64,000 nt of DNA from Aquitalea sp. LB_tupeE (GTDB lineage Bacteria; Pseudomonadota; Gammaproteobacteria; Burkholderiales; Chromobacteriaceae): NCBI RefSeq assembly GCF_013391415.1, contig NZ_JACAXB010000013.1:248001-312000 (forward strand). Direction: 5' to 3'. A model generated the notes under the pieces. It worked only from the letters and a program-made list of their open reading frames with translations. It made no database searches and had not been told where the DNA came from. Below are positions 20,484-29,447 of this stretch, piece by piece (positions within the stretch are counted from its first letter, which is position 1; every line of letters starts with the position of its first letter). Both the position numbers and the translations under genes were made by a program.

Positions 20484-20489
20484 ATTATA
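20484..20489 (-). promoter_or_regulatory. Possible -10 box of the MarC-family gene
   Basis: A perfect TATAAT on the minus strand lies 31 bp before the predicted start codon. No convincing -35 hexamer was found at the normal spacing, so this is tentative. Confidence 0.3.
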
Positions 20490-20634
20490 ATGATCTGCCG
20501 GGCAAATGATAGCCCGATGTCGTGTCAGCCCTGGTGCGATGTCGCATCCCCTGCGGACTGGCTGCGGCACTTTGTCGCAGGTGGCACGGTCTGAACTGTG
20601 CTAATTTGCCCGCAACCCAATACAGGAGAACCTC

Positions 20635-21108
20635 ATGTCCCTTTCCCGTTTGTTTACCTTGCTCGCCGGCCTCATGCTGGCGGCAACCGTTTCTGCCCAC
20701 GGTTTCAAACTGGGCGCACTGGAACTGGGCCATCCCTGGAGTCGGGCCATGCCGGAAGCCAGCCCCACCGGCGCGGCCTACCTGAGCATCAAGAACACCG
20801 GCAAGCAGGCCGATACCCTGCTATCCGCCAGCACCCCGCGGGCAGACAAGGCCGAGCTGCACGTGCACATCAACGACAATGGCGTGATGCGCATGCGTGA
20901 AGTCAGCGGTGGCGTAGCCGTGGCGGCTGGCAGTGAGGTGAAATTTGCCCCCGGCGGCTATCACATCATGCTGATGGGCCTGAAGCAGCCGCTCAAGGCT
21001 GGCGACCATTTCCCGCTGACACTGAAATTTGCCAAGGCAGGCAGCATCACGGTAGAGGTGCAAGTGGAAAAAGACATGCCCGCCGAGATGGATCACAGCG
21101 GCCATTGA
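20635..21108 (+). CDS. Periplasmic copper chaperone of the PCu(A)C family
   Basis: PCu(A)C proteins bind Cu(I) in the periplasm and deliver it to the CuA site of cytochrome oxidase. The 157-aa product has a signal peptide (cleavage probably after ...AATVSAHG) and the family ligand pattern: H in GHPWSRAM, M in the same motif, and ELHVHINDNGVMRMREV with downstream H and M in GGYHIMLMGL. The C-terminus is Met/His containing. A GGAGAA ribosome-binding site precedes the ATG. It appears monocistronic and is followed by a terminator. Confidence 0.92.
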   Translation: MSLSRLFTLLAGLMLAATVSAHGFKLGALELGHPWSRAMPEASPTGAAYLSIKNTGKQADTLLSASTPRADKAELHVHINDNGVMRMREVSGGVAVAAGSEVKFAPGGYHIMLMGLKQPLKAGDHFPLTLKFAKAGSITVEVQVEKDMPAEMDHSGH

Positions 21109-21218
21109 CCACGCACTGCCAATACCAGCAAGGATGTAGTGTTGCCATGCAAAACCAGCCGGCCAACCAGTGAAATTCACTACCAAGCTACTGATTTTCC
21201 TGGCCGAATCCGCCACCC

Positions 21219-21241
21219 GCCCGCAAAAGCGGGCATTTTTC
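21219..21241 (+). terminator. Rho-independent terminator after the copper chaperone gene
   Basis: A 6-bp GC stem GCCCGC/GCGGGC with an AAAA loop is followed by ATTTTTC. It lies about 110 bp after the gene. Confidence 0.75.
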
Positions 21242-21376
21242 TGCCCGACGTTGCGCCGATGTGACATCGTGCAATGCAGCATCCGCTACTTGTTAGAGTA
21301 TTCGCTTTACCGTTGCACCAAGCTTGGGCAAACTGGCGTCCGGAAATTGAGTTGAACAACGCTCTGTACTGCTCAG

Positions 21377-21507
21377 TCCGCCGGTTACCCTAACAGTAGT
21401 AAGCGCCAAGTCTGCACCAAGGAAGAGTCAACACGATGGAGGAGCGGACCTTGCTCAGCGAGGCCCGTCAAATAAATAGATCGACTCAGGGAACCGGCGG
21501 ATTTTTC
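21377..21507 (+). ncRNA. Candidate structured non-coding RNA
   Basis: In the 446-bp gap before the SelW-like gene, TCCGCCGGTT at 21377-21386 pairs perfectly with AACCGGCGGA at 21492-21501. The pairing extends by CCC/GGG after a single bulged A and closes a ~100-nt domain. The 3' arm is immediately followed by TTTTTCC, as at an intrinsic RNA 3' end. Inside the domain is a 6-bp hairpin with a 3-nt loop (21449-21463). I could not match it to a known RNA family and saw no convincing ORF. The 5' end and promoter are not defined. It could also be the 5' leader of the SelW-like gene. Confidence 0.5.
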
Positions 21508-21554
21508 CTCATTCTGCGTTATGCTATCCGGCATTCTTTCTTTGCCAGCCAGCC

Positions 21555-21863
21555 ATGACCGCCACCTCGCACTCCCCCTCTGCATTACCCCGAATCAGCA
21601 TCGAATACTGCACCGGTTGCCGCTGGATGTTGCGTGCCGCCTGGATGGCACAGGAACTGCTCACCACCTTTGAAAAAGAACTGGCCGAAGTGGCCTTGCG
21701 TCCCGGCACTGGCGGTGTGTTCCGTGTCTGTGTGGATAGCGAGCAAATCTGGGACCGCAAGCAAGATGGCGGCTTCCCGGACATCAAGCAACTGAAGCAG
21801 CTGGTACGCGACCGGGTGGCACCGGACAAGTCACTGGGCCACAGCGAGCGCGCTGCCGACTGA
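21555..21863 (+). CDS. SelT/SelW/SelH (Rdx) family thioredoxin-like protein
   Basis: The 102-aa product has the redox motif CTGC in RISIEYCTGCRWMLRA and continues with the Rdx family pattern GGVFRVCVDSEQIWDRK and GGFPDIKQLKQLVRD. In animals related proteins carry selenocysteine. Here both positions are ordinary cysteine codons, so no recoding is involved. The bacterial role is unknown, presumably thiol redox. It ends 10 bp before dinB and may be co-transcribed with it. Confidence 0.88.
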   Translation: MTATSHSPSALPRISIEYCTGCRWMLRAAWMAQELLTTFEKELAEVALRPGTGGVFRVCVDSEQIWDRKQDGGFPDIKQLKQLVRDRVAPDKSLGHSERAAD

Positions 21864-21873
21864 TAGCCGCTGC

Positions 21874-22938
21874 ATGACCGGTCAACGCAAGATCATCCAT
21901 GTCGATTGCGACTGCTTTTATGCCGCCATCGAAATGCGCGACAACCCGGCGCTGCGTGATATCCCGCTGGCGGTGGGCGGGCAGCCGGACAGCCGCGGGG
22001 TCATTGCCACCTGCAACTACATTGCCCGCCGCTTTGGCGTACACAGCGCCATGCCATCGGCGCGCGCGCTACGCCTGTGTCCGCAATTGCTGATCCTGCC
22101 GCCGGACATGGCGCGTTACCGCGCAGCCAGCCAGCAGATCATGGCCATCTATGAGCGCTACACCCCGCTGATCGAGCCGCTGTCGCTGGATGAGGCCTAT
22201 CTGGACGTCAGCACCCAGCCCTACGAACAAGGCAGTGCCACGTTGATGGCCGCAGCCATCCGCCGCCAGATTCAGGCTGAAGTGGGCATTACCGCCTCAG
22301 CCGGTATCGCCCCCAACAAGTTTCTGGCCAAGATTGCCAGCGACTGGAACAAACCGGACGGGCAGTTCGTGATTCGCCCGCAAGATGTCGACGCCTTTGT
22401 GCTGCAACTGCCAGTGGAAAAAATCCATGGGGTGGGCAAGGTGACGGCGGCGCATCTGAAAAAGCTGGGCATTCACCGCTGCAGCGATTTGCGCCAATGG
22501 GAAATGAGCGACCTGATGCGGCATTTCGGCCGCTTTGGTGAGCGACTATACGAGCTGGCCCGTGGCCGGGACGAGCGGCCGGTCAGCACCGACCGCAGCC
22601 GCAAATCCATCAGCGTGGAAGAAACCTATGCGCAAGACCTGCCGGACTTCTCCGCCTGCCTGGACAAGCTAGCCGAGCTGATGGCCAAGTTGCAGGGCCG
22701 CATTGCACGGGCAGGCAATCCGCCGTTCAAGGGTTTGAGTGTAAAACTGAAGTTTGCCGATTTCAGCCAGACCACGGCCGAGCATGTCGGCCAGCAGTTG
22801 AGCAGCGCCGCGTACACCGACTTGCTGGGCGTGGCATTTGCCCGCGGCAACAAACCGGTCCGGCTGGTAGGTGTGGGGGTAAGACTGGCCGACGAAGCCG
22901 ACCAGCCACAGCAATTAGCGCTGTTTGAGGACAGTTGA
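21874..22938 (+). CDS. dinB: DNA polymerase IV (Y-family translesion polymerase)
   Basis: DinB copies past damaged bases with low fidelity. The 354-aa protein has the Y-family active-site motifs HVDCDCFYAAIEM and LSLDEAYLDV, the helix-hairpin-helix region around EKIHGVGKVTAAHL, and the little-finger domain. It ends AEPTDQPQQLALFEDS-like (residues DQPQQLALFEDS), resembling the beta-clamp-binding QLxLF motif. No SOS box was identified just upstream. It may be transcribed from the preceding SelW-like gene. Confidence 0.96.
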   Translation: MTGQRKIIHVDCDCFYAAIEMRDNPALRDIPLAVGGQPDSRGVIATCNYIARRFGVHSAMPSARALRLCPQLLILPPDMARYRAASQQIMAIYERYTPLIEPLSLDEAYLDVSTQPYEQGSATLMAAAIRRQIQAEVGITASAGIAPNKFLAKIASDWNKPDGQFVIRPQDVDAFVLQLPVEKIHGVGKVTAAHLKKLGIHRCSDLRQWEMSDLMRHFGRFGERLYELARGRDERPVSTDRSRKSISVEETYAQDLPDFSACLDKLAELMAKLQGRIARAGNPPFKGLSVKLKFADFSQTTAEHVGQQLSSAAYTDLLGVAFARGNKPVRLVGVGVRLADEADQPQQLALFEDS

Positions 22939-22940
22939 TT

Positions 22941-23591
22941 TTACTGCCTGGCTTCCAGCAAGGCCGCCCGCGCGGCAGCACTGTCCTGCCACATGCGGAC
23001 CACACTGGCACGTTTGCCCAGCAAAGCCAGATATTCTTCAATGCCCGGAATGATGGTGGTGAGGTCCTCACCATAGACTTCGCGCGTAGACCAGGCCACC
23101 AGCGGCAATACACAAGCGGCGGAGATATCGGCAAAGCTGAAATATTCGCCAGCCAGCCACGGGCCGTACTGCACCAGACGTGACACGGCCAGCAGGCTGC
23201 GCTCGATGGCGGCCTTGGCCGTCGCCTTGCCGGCATCGTCCAGCGCGGCACCAAACAGCAGATGGCGGTACAAGGGGGCGGTTGCCGGCATCAGGTACAA
23301 GTCCAGCATGGTCATCAGCTCGCGCGCACAGGCGCGACCATTCGGAGTAGGCGGCAACAGCGCGGCGGTCGGGTAGGCATCTTCCAGCCATTCCAGAATC
23401 ACGGTGGACTCGGACAGAGCATGGCCATTGATGTCGACATAGGGAATCTTGCCCATCGGGCTTTGTTCCAGCATGGCCGGTTCCTGCGAAGGGCGGGTCG
23501 GCACTTCCTGGAAGTTGACGCCTTTCTCCAGCAAGGCAATTTTCACCTTGTTGTAGTAGGCAGACAGCTGCACGCCGTAGAGCTTGATCAT
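22941..23591 (-). CDS. Glutathione S-transferase family protein
   Basis: The 216-aa product has an N-terminal thioredoxin-like GST domain (MIKLYGVQLSAYYNKVKIAL, SPMGKIPYVDINGHALSEST) and an all-helical C-terminal domain with the conserved SFADISAA motif. The substrate is not predictable. The ATG at 23591 was chosen because the upstream open frame is unlike GSTs. The gene is convergent with dinB, whose stop is only 2 bp away. Confidence 0.92.
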   Translation of the reverse strand: MIKLYGVQLSAYYNKVKIALLEKGVNFQEVPTRPSQEPAMLEQSPMGKIPYVDINGHALSESTVILEWLEDAYPTAALLPPTPNGRACARELMTMLDLYLMPATAPLYRHLLFGAALDDAGKATAKAAIERSLLAVSRLVQYGPWLAGEYFSFADISAACVLPLVAWSTREVYGEDLTTIIPGIEEYLALLGKRASVVRMWQDSAAARAALLEARQ

Positions 23592-23744
23592 GCGGATTTC
23601 CTTGCGGGCCTGGCCCTGAAGTGAACATGGATGCTTTGCCTTGCAACGCACGCGGCACAAGGCAAAACAGGCGCTGGCAGGCCTCATGGCCTGACAACGC
23701 CTGCATTATGCCATTTTTCGGCCGGACAGCCAGCCGGGCCGGGT

Positions 23745-24635
23745 TTAACGGGCCAGCGTCTGCGCCTTTTGCTGCAAACGGCTGCGAATCAGTGGAATCA
23801 GCTGCTGTGCGGCTTTTTCGCCTTCCAGAATGGCCTGATGACGTGCTTCGAAATCGGCGGAGCCGATATTCAGCACATTGGGCCGTACCACGACATCCGC
23901 CTGTTTCAGTTCAGCCGCCAGTGTCGGGCCGCTCATGATGTTGAAGCTTTGGTCCAGCATGGAGAACAGGCCGGTGGCCTTGCCCGCCTTGGGCTTGGCG
24001 GAAATATCCACCGCAATGACAAAATCGGCACCCATCTCGCGGGCCGCCGATACCGGCACCGGGCTGACCAGGCCGCCATCGACATAACGCTTGCCGCCAA
24101 TCACCACCGGCAGGAAGACATTGGGAATGCTGGCTGAGGCCCGCACCGCCTGACCGGTGTTACCCATGCGGAATACCACTTTCTGACCGGAGTCCAGCTC
24201 GGTGGCGACAATGCCCAGTTTGCGCGGCAGTTTTTCAATGGGCCGGTTGCCCAGCTGGGTGTTGATATAGTTTTCCAGCTTCTCCCCCTTGAGGAAGCCC
24301 TTGGTGGACAAGGTCCAATCGGTCAGTTCGGACTCGTCCAGCTGCATGGCCTTGGCTTGCAGCTGCATGCCGTTCAGGCCGGAAGCATACAGGCTGCCCA
24401 CCACGCTGCCGGCGCTGGTACCAGTAATGATGTCGGGCACGATGCCGTTGGCTTCCAGCATCTTGATGACACCAATATGGGCAAAGCCCTTGGCGGCACC
24501 GCCGCCCAGGGCCAGCGCAACACGTGGCTTGACCGGGGTTTTCGGAATGCTGATTTCGCTTGGAGCTTGGGTAATGGTACAGGCGGCCAGCAGGACCAGC
24601 AGGCTGGCCGGCATCAGGCGGCGAAGAAGCGTCAT
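23745..24635 (-). CDS. Patatin-like phospholipase lipoprotein (RssA-like)
   Basis: The 296-aa product begins with a lipoprotein signal (LLVLLAAC, Cys at about residue 19), so it is probably anchored in the cell envelope. The patatin domain shows the oxyanion motif GGGAAKGFAHIG, the nucleophile GTSAG and the catalytic aspartate in VDGGLVSPVP, i.e. a Ser-Asp dyad. It is close in type to RssA/NTE-like proteins. It lies downstream of bioC with a 151-bp gap and need not belong to the biotin operon. Confidence 0.92.
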   Translation of the reverse strand: MTLLRRLMPASLLVLLAACTITQAPSEISIPKTPVKPRVALALGGGAAKGFAHIGVIKMLEANGIVPDIITGTSAGSVVGSLYASGLNGMQLQAKAMQLDESELTDWTLSTKGFLKGEKLENYINTQLGNRPIEKLPRKLGIVATELDSGQKVVFRMGNTGQAVRASASIPNVFLPVVIGGKRYVDGGLVSPVPVSAAREMGADFVIAVDISAKPKAGKATGLFSMLDQSFNIMSGPTLAAELKQADVVVRPNVLNIGSADFEARHQAILEGEKAAQQLIPLIRSRLQQKAQTLAR

Positions 24636-24786
24636 GGTAGCGGGTACGGGTAGTGACGGGGTTGAATGCGTAATAGGCTGATTCGATTATTGCAGCGCAA
24701 CATGGTTCCCGGCAACGCTCAAAAATCTGCCTGCCGGCGCAGGGAGGGCATCCCGCACCGGCCTGGCAAGCAAGCATCTTGAACAG

Positions 24787-25701
24787 CTAGGCCTTGCCCG
24801 GCCAGCTGCCGGGTTTGACGAATTCGATCACCTGACGGCCATCCGGCAGGGTATTGCCCTTTTTCTTCAACGTGCTTTTCCAGGCATGGCCGTACACCAC
24901 TTCATAGGTGGCAGGCAGCTTGCCGTCGCGGCGGCGGGTTTCATAAGCGGCTTCCACCCGTTGCCAGGCCTGCTTGCCCATCAGGCCGCGATTGCGGTCG
25001 CGGGTGGCGTTGTGTGCGCCGATGGCCTTGAGGTCGTGCATCACGTCGCGCACCTTGTCGTAGGTAAGCACGATCTTGTCCATGTCCATCACCGGCTCGG
25101 CAAAGCCTACCCGCATCAGCGCATCGCCCAGGTCGTGCATGTCGATGAACTGGTTGACGTGGGTAGCCTGGTCCACGCCACCAAAAGCTTCGCGCAACTC
25201 GAACAGGGTATCGGGGCCCAGGGTGGAGAACATCAGCATGCCGTCCGGCTTGAGCACGCGCTCGAATTCGCTGAACACGCTGTCCGGAATGTTCACCCAT
25301 TGAATGGTGAGGTTGGACCAGATCATGTCCACACTGTTATCGGCCAGGGGCAGTCTTTCCACATCGGCACACACCTGCCAGGGCTGGCTGCGCTTGAACA
25401 GCTTTTTCAGCAGGCCGTCACCGGCACGCTGACGCTCACGCGAGGCACACAGCATGGCATGGGCCAGGTCCAGCTCCACCACCTGGGCGTCCGGGTATTG
25501 GGCGCGCAGCTGGGCGGCACCATAGCCGGTGCCGGTGCCGGCATCCAGAATCACTTGTGGCTGGTGCTTGATGTAGGACAGGCGCTCGGCCATGCGGTCG
25601 GACACTTCGCGCTGCAACACGGCAGCGGCGTCATAACTCGCGGCCGCGCGCTCAAAAGAGGCACGGATACGGTCTTTGTCGGTATAAAACGCTTCGCTCA
25701 T
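24787..25701 (-). CDS. bioC: Malonyl-ACP O-methyltransferase
   Basis: BioC methylates malonyl-ACP so that the fatty acid machinery can build pimeloyl-ACP methyl ester for biotin. The 304-aa protein has the typical start DKDRIRASFERAAASYDAAAVLQ, the SAM-binding motif LDAGTGTGYGA, the post-I region VVELDLAHAML, and SNLTIQWVN. The start codon overlaps the bioH stop by 4 bp, so both act as one unit. The C-terminal extension is longer than in E. coli BioC but common in betaproteobacteria. Confidence 0.94.
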   Translation of the reverse strand: MSEAFYTDKDRIRASFERAAASYDAAAVLQREVSDRMAERLSYIKHQPQVILDAGTGTGYGAAQLRAQYPDAQVVELDLAHAMLCASRERQRAGDGLLKKLFKRSQPWQVCADVERLPLADNSVDMIWSNLTIQWVNIPDSVFSEFERVLKPDGMLMFSTLGPDTLFELREAFGGVDQATHVNQFIDMHDLGDALMRVGFAEPVMDMDKIVLTYDKVRDVMHDLKAIGAHNATRDRNRGLMGKQAWQRVEAAYETRRRDGKLPATYEVVYGHAWKSTLKKKGNTLPDGRQVIEFVKPGSWPGKA

Positions 25702-26462
25702 GCAGAGGCTTCCAGATGCTGGGCCAGCTTGGCGACAAACTCGTCCTGATGGGACAAAAATGGCGCATGCGAAGCCTGGGTGAATTCATGCAAGGTGGCA
25801 TCGGCCAGCGCGGCTTGCAGCCAGCGGCCAGCACCTATCGGGGTGATGGCATCGCGCACGCCGTAAAACAGCGCCACCGGGCAGCGGATTTGTCCGGCCA
25901 GTGCGCGTGCGTCGGCGTCCAGCAGCAATTGCAGTGCGGGCAGCAAACCTTGCGGACGGCCATGGGCAAACAATTGTTCGCGCACGGCCTTGACCGTGTC
26001 ACGCGCCGCCGGGGCACCCATCATCTGCAAGGCCAGAAAGCGCTCCAGCGTTTGCTCGAATGCGCCATCCAGGCTGGCACCCACGGCTTCGATGGCGGCA
26101 CGTTGCTGGGCATGCGGCCAGGAGTCGTCGCGCACAAAGCGCGGGCTGGTGGCCACCAATGCCAGACTCTTTACCTTGTCCGGGTGGCGCGCTGCCCAGT
26201 GCTGGGCAATCAGCCCGCCCAGCGACCAGCCGACAACTTGTACCGGAAAAGGGAATTGGGCATCGACCAGGTCAGCCACTTCGTCGGCATCAAAGCGCGC
26301 CAAAGGGGCGGATGCACCATGGCCGGGAAGATCGACCAGATGGACGCAGTAATGCTCGGCCAGCTGGCTGGCAACACGGTCGAACACACCGCCATGCAGG
26401 CCCCAGCCGTGCAGCATGACCACATCCGGGCCACGGCCACGGCTTTCAACAAACAGATTCAT
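25698..26462 (-). CDS. bioH: Pimeloyl-ACP methyl ester carboxylesterase
   Basis: BioH removes the methyl group from pimeloyl-ACP methyl ester to end the elongation cycle. The 254-aa alpha/beta hydrolase has the HGWGLHGGVFD oxyanion region, nucleophile motif GWSLGG, the acid in YGVRDAITP and the histidine in ASHAPFLSH. It directly precedes bioC with a 4-bp overlap. The gene upstream is the GGDEF/EAL protein, 74 bp away. Confidence 0.94.
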   Translation of the reverse strand: MNLFVESRGRGPDVVMLHGWGLHGGVFDRVASQLAEHYCVHLVDLPGHGASAPLARFDADEVADLVDAQFPFPVQVVGWSLGGLIAQHWAARHPDKVKSLALVATSPRFVRDDSWPHAQQRAAIEAVGASLDGAFEQTLERFLALQMMGAPAARDTVKAVREQLFAHGRPQGLLPALQLLLDADARALAGQIRCPVALFYGVRDAITPIGAGRWLQAALADATLHEFTQASHAPFLSHQDEFVAKLAQHLEASA

Positions 26463-26536
26463 GGGCAGTTAAATGGGGGAACAGGGCCTGTTTCGCAAGC
26501 CCTGCCGGTAAAAGAAAAGCCGCTGCCGGGCAAAAC

Positions 26537-29383
26537 TCAGGCCGCACGGCGGAATTCCTGCACAAAGCGCGCCAGCCGCTCCCAGTCGATGGTTTCTGCC
26601 GGGCTGGGGGTGGCAAAGTAATAGCCCTGTAATTTGGCGCAGCCCATTTCCTGCAGACGGGACAGTTGGGCAGCGGTTTCCACGCCCTCGGCCACCACAT
26701 CCAGCCCCAGTGCCTGGGCCAGTGCCAGAATGGCACGCACAATGGCGACCGATTCTTCCTTGCGGTCCAGATCAAACACAAAGCTCTGGTCGATCTTGAG
26801 GACATCAAAGCGATAGCGATGCAGGTAGGACAGCGCAGAATAACCGGTGCCAAAGTCATCCAGTGCCAGCTTGACCCCCAGCTGATGCAGCGCGTGCATC
26901 ACGGTGGCGGCAATTTCCGGCACATCAATCAACGCACTTTCGGTAATTTCCAGATGCAGGATGGCGGCCGGCAGCTGGTAGCCCTCGATGATGCCGCGCA
27001 CCCAGCTCACCAGTTCCGGGTCGTGGAAATTGGCCGAGGACAGATTGAGGTGCAATGCAATATTGCTCCCTACCAGTCCGGCATCCAGCCATTGGCGCAA
27101 CTGGCGGCAAGCGGCATTGATCATGTAGCGGTCCACCCGGGTGATCAGGCCGCTTTCTTCAGCCACCGGCAGAAACAGTGCAGGGGAAATCAGGCCACGC
27201 TGCGGATGCCGCCAGCGCACCAGCGATTCAAAGCCCACCAGCTCGCCACTGCGTGCATCGATGAAAGGCTGGAAGTAGGGTTGCAACTGGTCTTCCGCAT
27301 CCAGCGCACGGCGCAACTCGCTTTCCAGTGCCAGTTGGTCGGCCTGGTTGATACGCAACTGGTGGTTGAACACGGTATAGCCCTGCCGCCCCTGCTGTTT
27401 GGTGCAGTACATGGCATGGTCGGCATCGCGCAGCAGCTCTTCCGCTTTCTGATAGTGGTCACGGTCTGCCAGTACCATGCCCACACTGGCAGTGGAAAAT
27501 ACCTCCCGTCCAGCCAGAATCACCGGCCGTTCGAACTCGCTGACGATGCGTCGCGCGATCATCTCGCAGCCATCCAGCGTTTCGGTGCCAAACAGCAGGA
27601 TGGCAAATTCGTCCCCACCCAACCGGGCCAGGAAGTCATAGTGACGCAGGCAGGAGCGGATACGGGCACCGGCTTCGAACAACAAATGGTCGCCGGCCAG
27701 ATGCCCCAGGGTATCGTTCACCAGCTTGAAGCGGTCCAGGTCGATGAAAATGACACTGAAGCGGGCACCGTTGCCGGACAGGTAACTGTCCCAGGCCCGA
27801 CGCAGCGTCTTGGCAAAGTAGTTGCGATTAGGCAGCTTGGTCAGCGGGTCGTGCAGGCTGTCGAACTCCAGCTGGGCATTCACCGCATCCAGCTCGCTGG
27901 TGCGCTCGCGCACGCGTTCTTCCAGTTCGGCATAGGCATTTTGCAGGTCGTGCATGGCGCGGACACGAGCCAGGGCGGTACCGATATTGTTGGCAACGAA
28001 TTCCAGCACTTCCTGATCGCGATAGCTGTAAATCACATCGTTCTGGTAGCTGTGTACCGACAGCACCCCCAAGAGTTCGTGTCCGCAATACAGCGGCACC
28101 CCAAGCCAGCTGCACATCGGAGGGGCTGTACTTTCTTCCGTCGGGTTCAGCTGTGCAGGGCTACGGTCCAGCAATAATGGCCGGCCACTGTGCAATACCT
28201 GCTCCACCAGCCCCCGGCCGGGACGACGGGTCTGGCTGACCTGCTGGAAGTCATCCGCGCAGTAGGGGAAGCTCAGCATGTCGCTGTTCATGTCGTACAG
28301 GGCAACCTGGCAGTTACGCCCGGCCACCAGCTCCATCAGCAAGCGATGCACACCAGCGAGGAAAGCTTCCAGCGACAGGCTGGTATTGGACAGGTCGGCA
28401 ATGCGGAACAGTACGTCCTGAAAACGCTCGGCACGTTGCCGGTCGGAAATCTCCGAACGCAGACGCGCATTCACCCCCTCCAGTTCGCAGGTGCGCAACC
28501 AGACCTGGCGCTCCAGCTGGCTGCGATACAACATGCGATCCAGCGCATAGGCAATATGCCGGGTGACAAACAGGAACAAAGCCTGCTCGGCCGAGGTGCA
28601 AGGCGCCTGGTTGGCATAGAACTGCAATACGGCAGCACCGATCACCCCATTGCTGACATTGGTCAGCGGCACTCCCATCCACAACTCGGGCAGCGGGCCT
28701 TCCAGTACCAGCTGCTCTTGCTGGCAGACTTCCAGCAGACGCTGCCGGGTCAATACCAGCGGCTTGCCCATGCGCATCAGCCAGGCGGTCAGAGAACGGG
28801 TGGTTTGTTCCTTGCTGAAAACGGCTTCGGGTGATGGTGGGGCCGGGTCTTGCTGATCGGCATAGAAGGGGTAGTACAGCTGGCCACCCTGTTCGTCAAA
28901 CAGCGCAATGTAGAAATTGCTGGCATCCATCAGCCGCATCAAGAGCCGGTGCAGCTTGGGCAGCATCTCATCCAGCGTATTGCACTCGCCCGGTAGCTGG
29001 CTGATTTCCAGCAGGGTTTCATTCATCACCCGGGACTGGGACTGGGCCGAATGCAGGCTGGCACTGTGCAAATGCCCCGCCAGCAGGGCAAGCACCGCAT
29101 CGGCGGTGTCGGCTATGCGTCCGCGCCACACCAGCCAGCCCAGCGTATCGCCATGTAGTACCAGCGGCAGGGCGGCACCGTCTGGTCCGGGTAAACGTCC
29201 TGCAGACAAGGCTTGCGCACTGGGCAGGCTGTCTGCCGCACCCAGTGTTGCCAGACACTGCCAGCTGGAGCCCACCAATGCCCATAGCGCAGCAGCCGTT
29301 GTTTCGCCCTGCCGCTGGATCAGGGCCAGCGCAGTGCGGGCAGCCTCTTGCTGCGTGGACAGGTAATCCGCCGTACTCTTCAT
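26537..29383 (-). CDS. GAF-GAF-GGDEF-EAL cyclic-di-GMP signalling protein
   Basis: The 948-aa cytoplasmic protein combines sensory and c-di-GMP turnover domains. Two GAF-like regions (roughly residues 120-290 and 325-475) are followed by a coiled-coil linker (ELEERVRERTSELDAV). The GGDEF domain has an intact LGGDEFAIL near residue 590. The EAL domain has ESL in place of EAL near residue 718 (GFESLVRW) and a complete DDFGTGYSAL near 844. Diguanylate cyclase activity looks possible. Phosphodiesterase competence is uncertain but the metal-binding glutamate is kept. It is unusual in lying between bioF and bioH on the same strand. Confidence 0.93.
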   Translation of the reverse strand: MKSTADYLSTQQEAARTALALIQRQGETTAAALWALVGSSWQCLATLGAADSLPSAQALSAGRLPGPDGAALPLVLHGDTLGWLVWRGRIADTADAVLALLAGHLHSASLHSAQSQSRVMNETLLEISQLPGECNTLDEMLPKLHRLLMRLMDASNFYIALFDEQGGQLYYPFYADQQDPAPPSPEAVFSKEQTTRSLTAWLMRMGKPLVLTRQRLLEVCQQEQLVLEGPLPELWMGVPLTNVSNGVIGAAVLQFYANQAPCTSAEQALFLFVTRHIAYALDRMLYRSQLERQVWLRTCELEGVNARLRSEISDRQRAERFQDVLFRIADLSNTSLSLEAFLAGVHRLLMELVAGRNCQVALYDMNSDMLSFPYCADDFQQVSQTRRPGRGLVEQVLHSGRPLLLDRSPAQLNPTEESTAPPMCSWLGVPLYCGHELLGVLSVHSYQNDVIYSYRDQEVLEFVANNIGTALARVRAMHDLQNAYAELEERVRERTSELDAVNAQLEFDSLHDPLTKLPNRNYFAKTLRRAWDSYLSGNGARFSVIFIDLDRFKLVNDTLGHLAGDHLLFEAGARIRSCLRHYDFLARLGGDEFAILLFGTETLDGCEMIARRIVSEFERPVILAGREVFSTASVGMVLADRDHYQKAEELLRDADHAMYCTKQQGRQGYTVFNHQLRINQADQLALESELRRALDAEDQLQPYFQPFIDARSGELVGFESLVRWRHPQRGLISPALFLPVAEESGLITRVDRYMINAACRQLRQWLDAGLVGSNIALHLNLSSANFHDPELVSWVRGIIEGYQLPAAILHLEITESALIDVPEIAATVMHALHQLGVKLALDDFGTGYSALSYLHRYRFDVLKIDQSFVFDLDRKEESVAIVRAILALAQALGLDVVAEGVETAAQLSRLQEMGCAKLQGYYFATPSPAETIDWERLARFVQEFRRAA

Positions 29384-29447
29384 GTCGTTATCGTAGTATG
29401 AGTTAGCCGGGAAATCCGGTCATGCTACGAACAGACACAGTCATCCC

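Noticed and set aside
21170-21355. A 61-codon plus-strand frame after the copper chaperone gene.
   Set aside because: It includes the terminator hairpin of the preceding gene, has no clear ribosome-binding site and no recognisable protein features.
21377-21507. 6S RNA, SRP RNA or a known riboswitch as an identity for the structured gap.
   Set aside because: The conserved 6S central-bubble and SRP GGAAGCAG-type loop sequences are not apparent, and the neighbours are not the usual ones for ssrS. It was left as an unidentified candidate.
21618-21629. Selenocysteine in the SelT/SelW/SelH-family protein.
   Set aside because: Both redox positions are TGC cysteine codons and no in-frame TGA or SECIS-like hairpin is needed.
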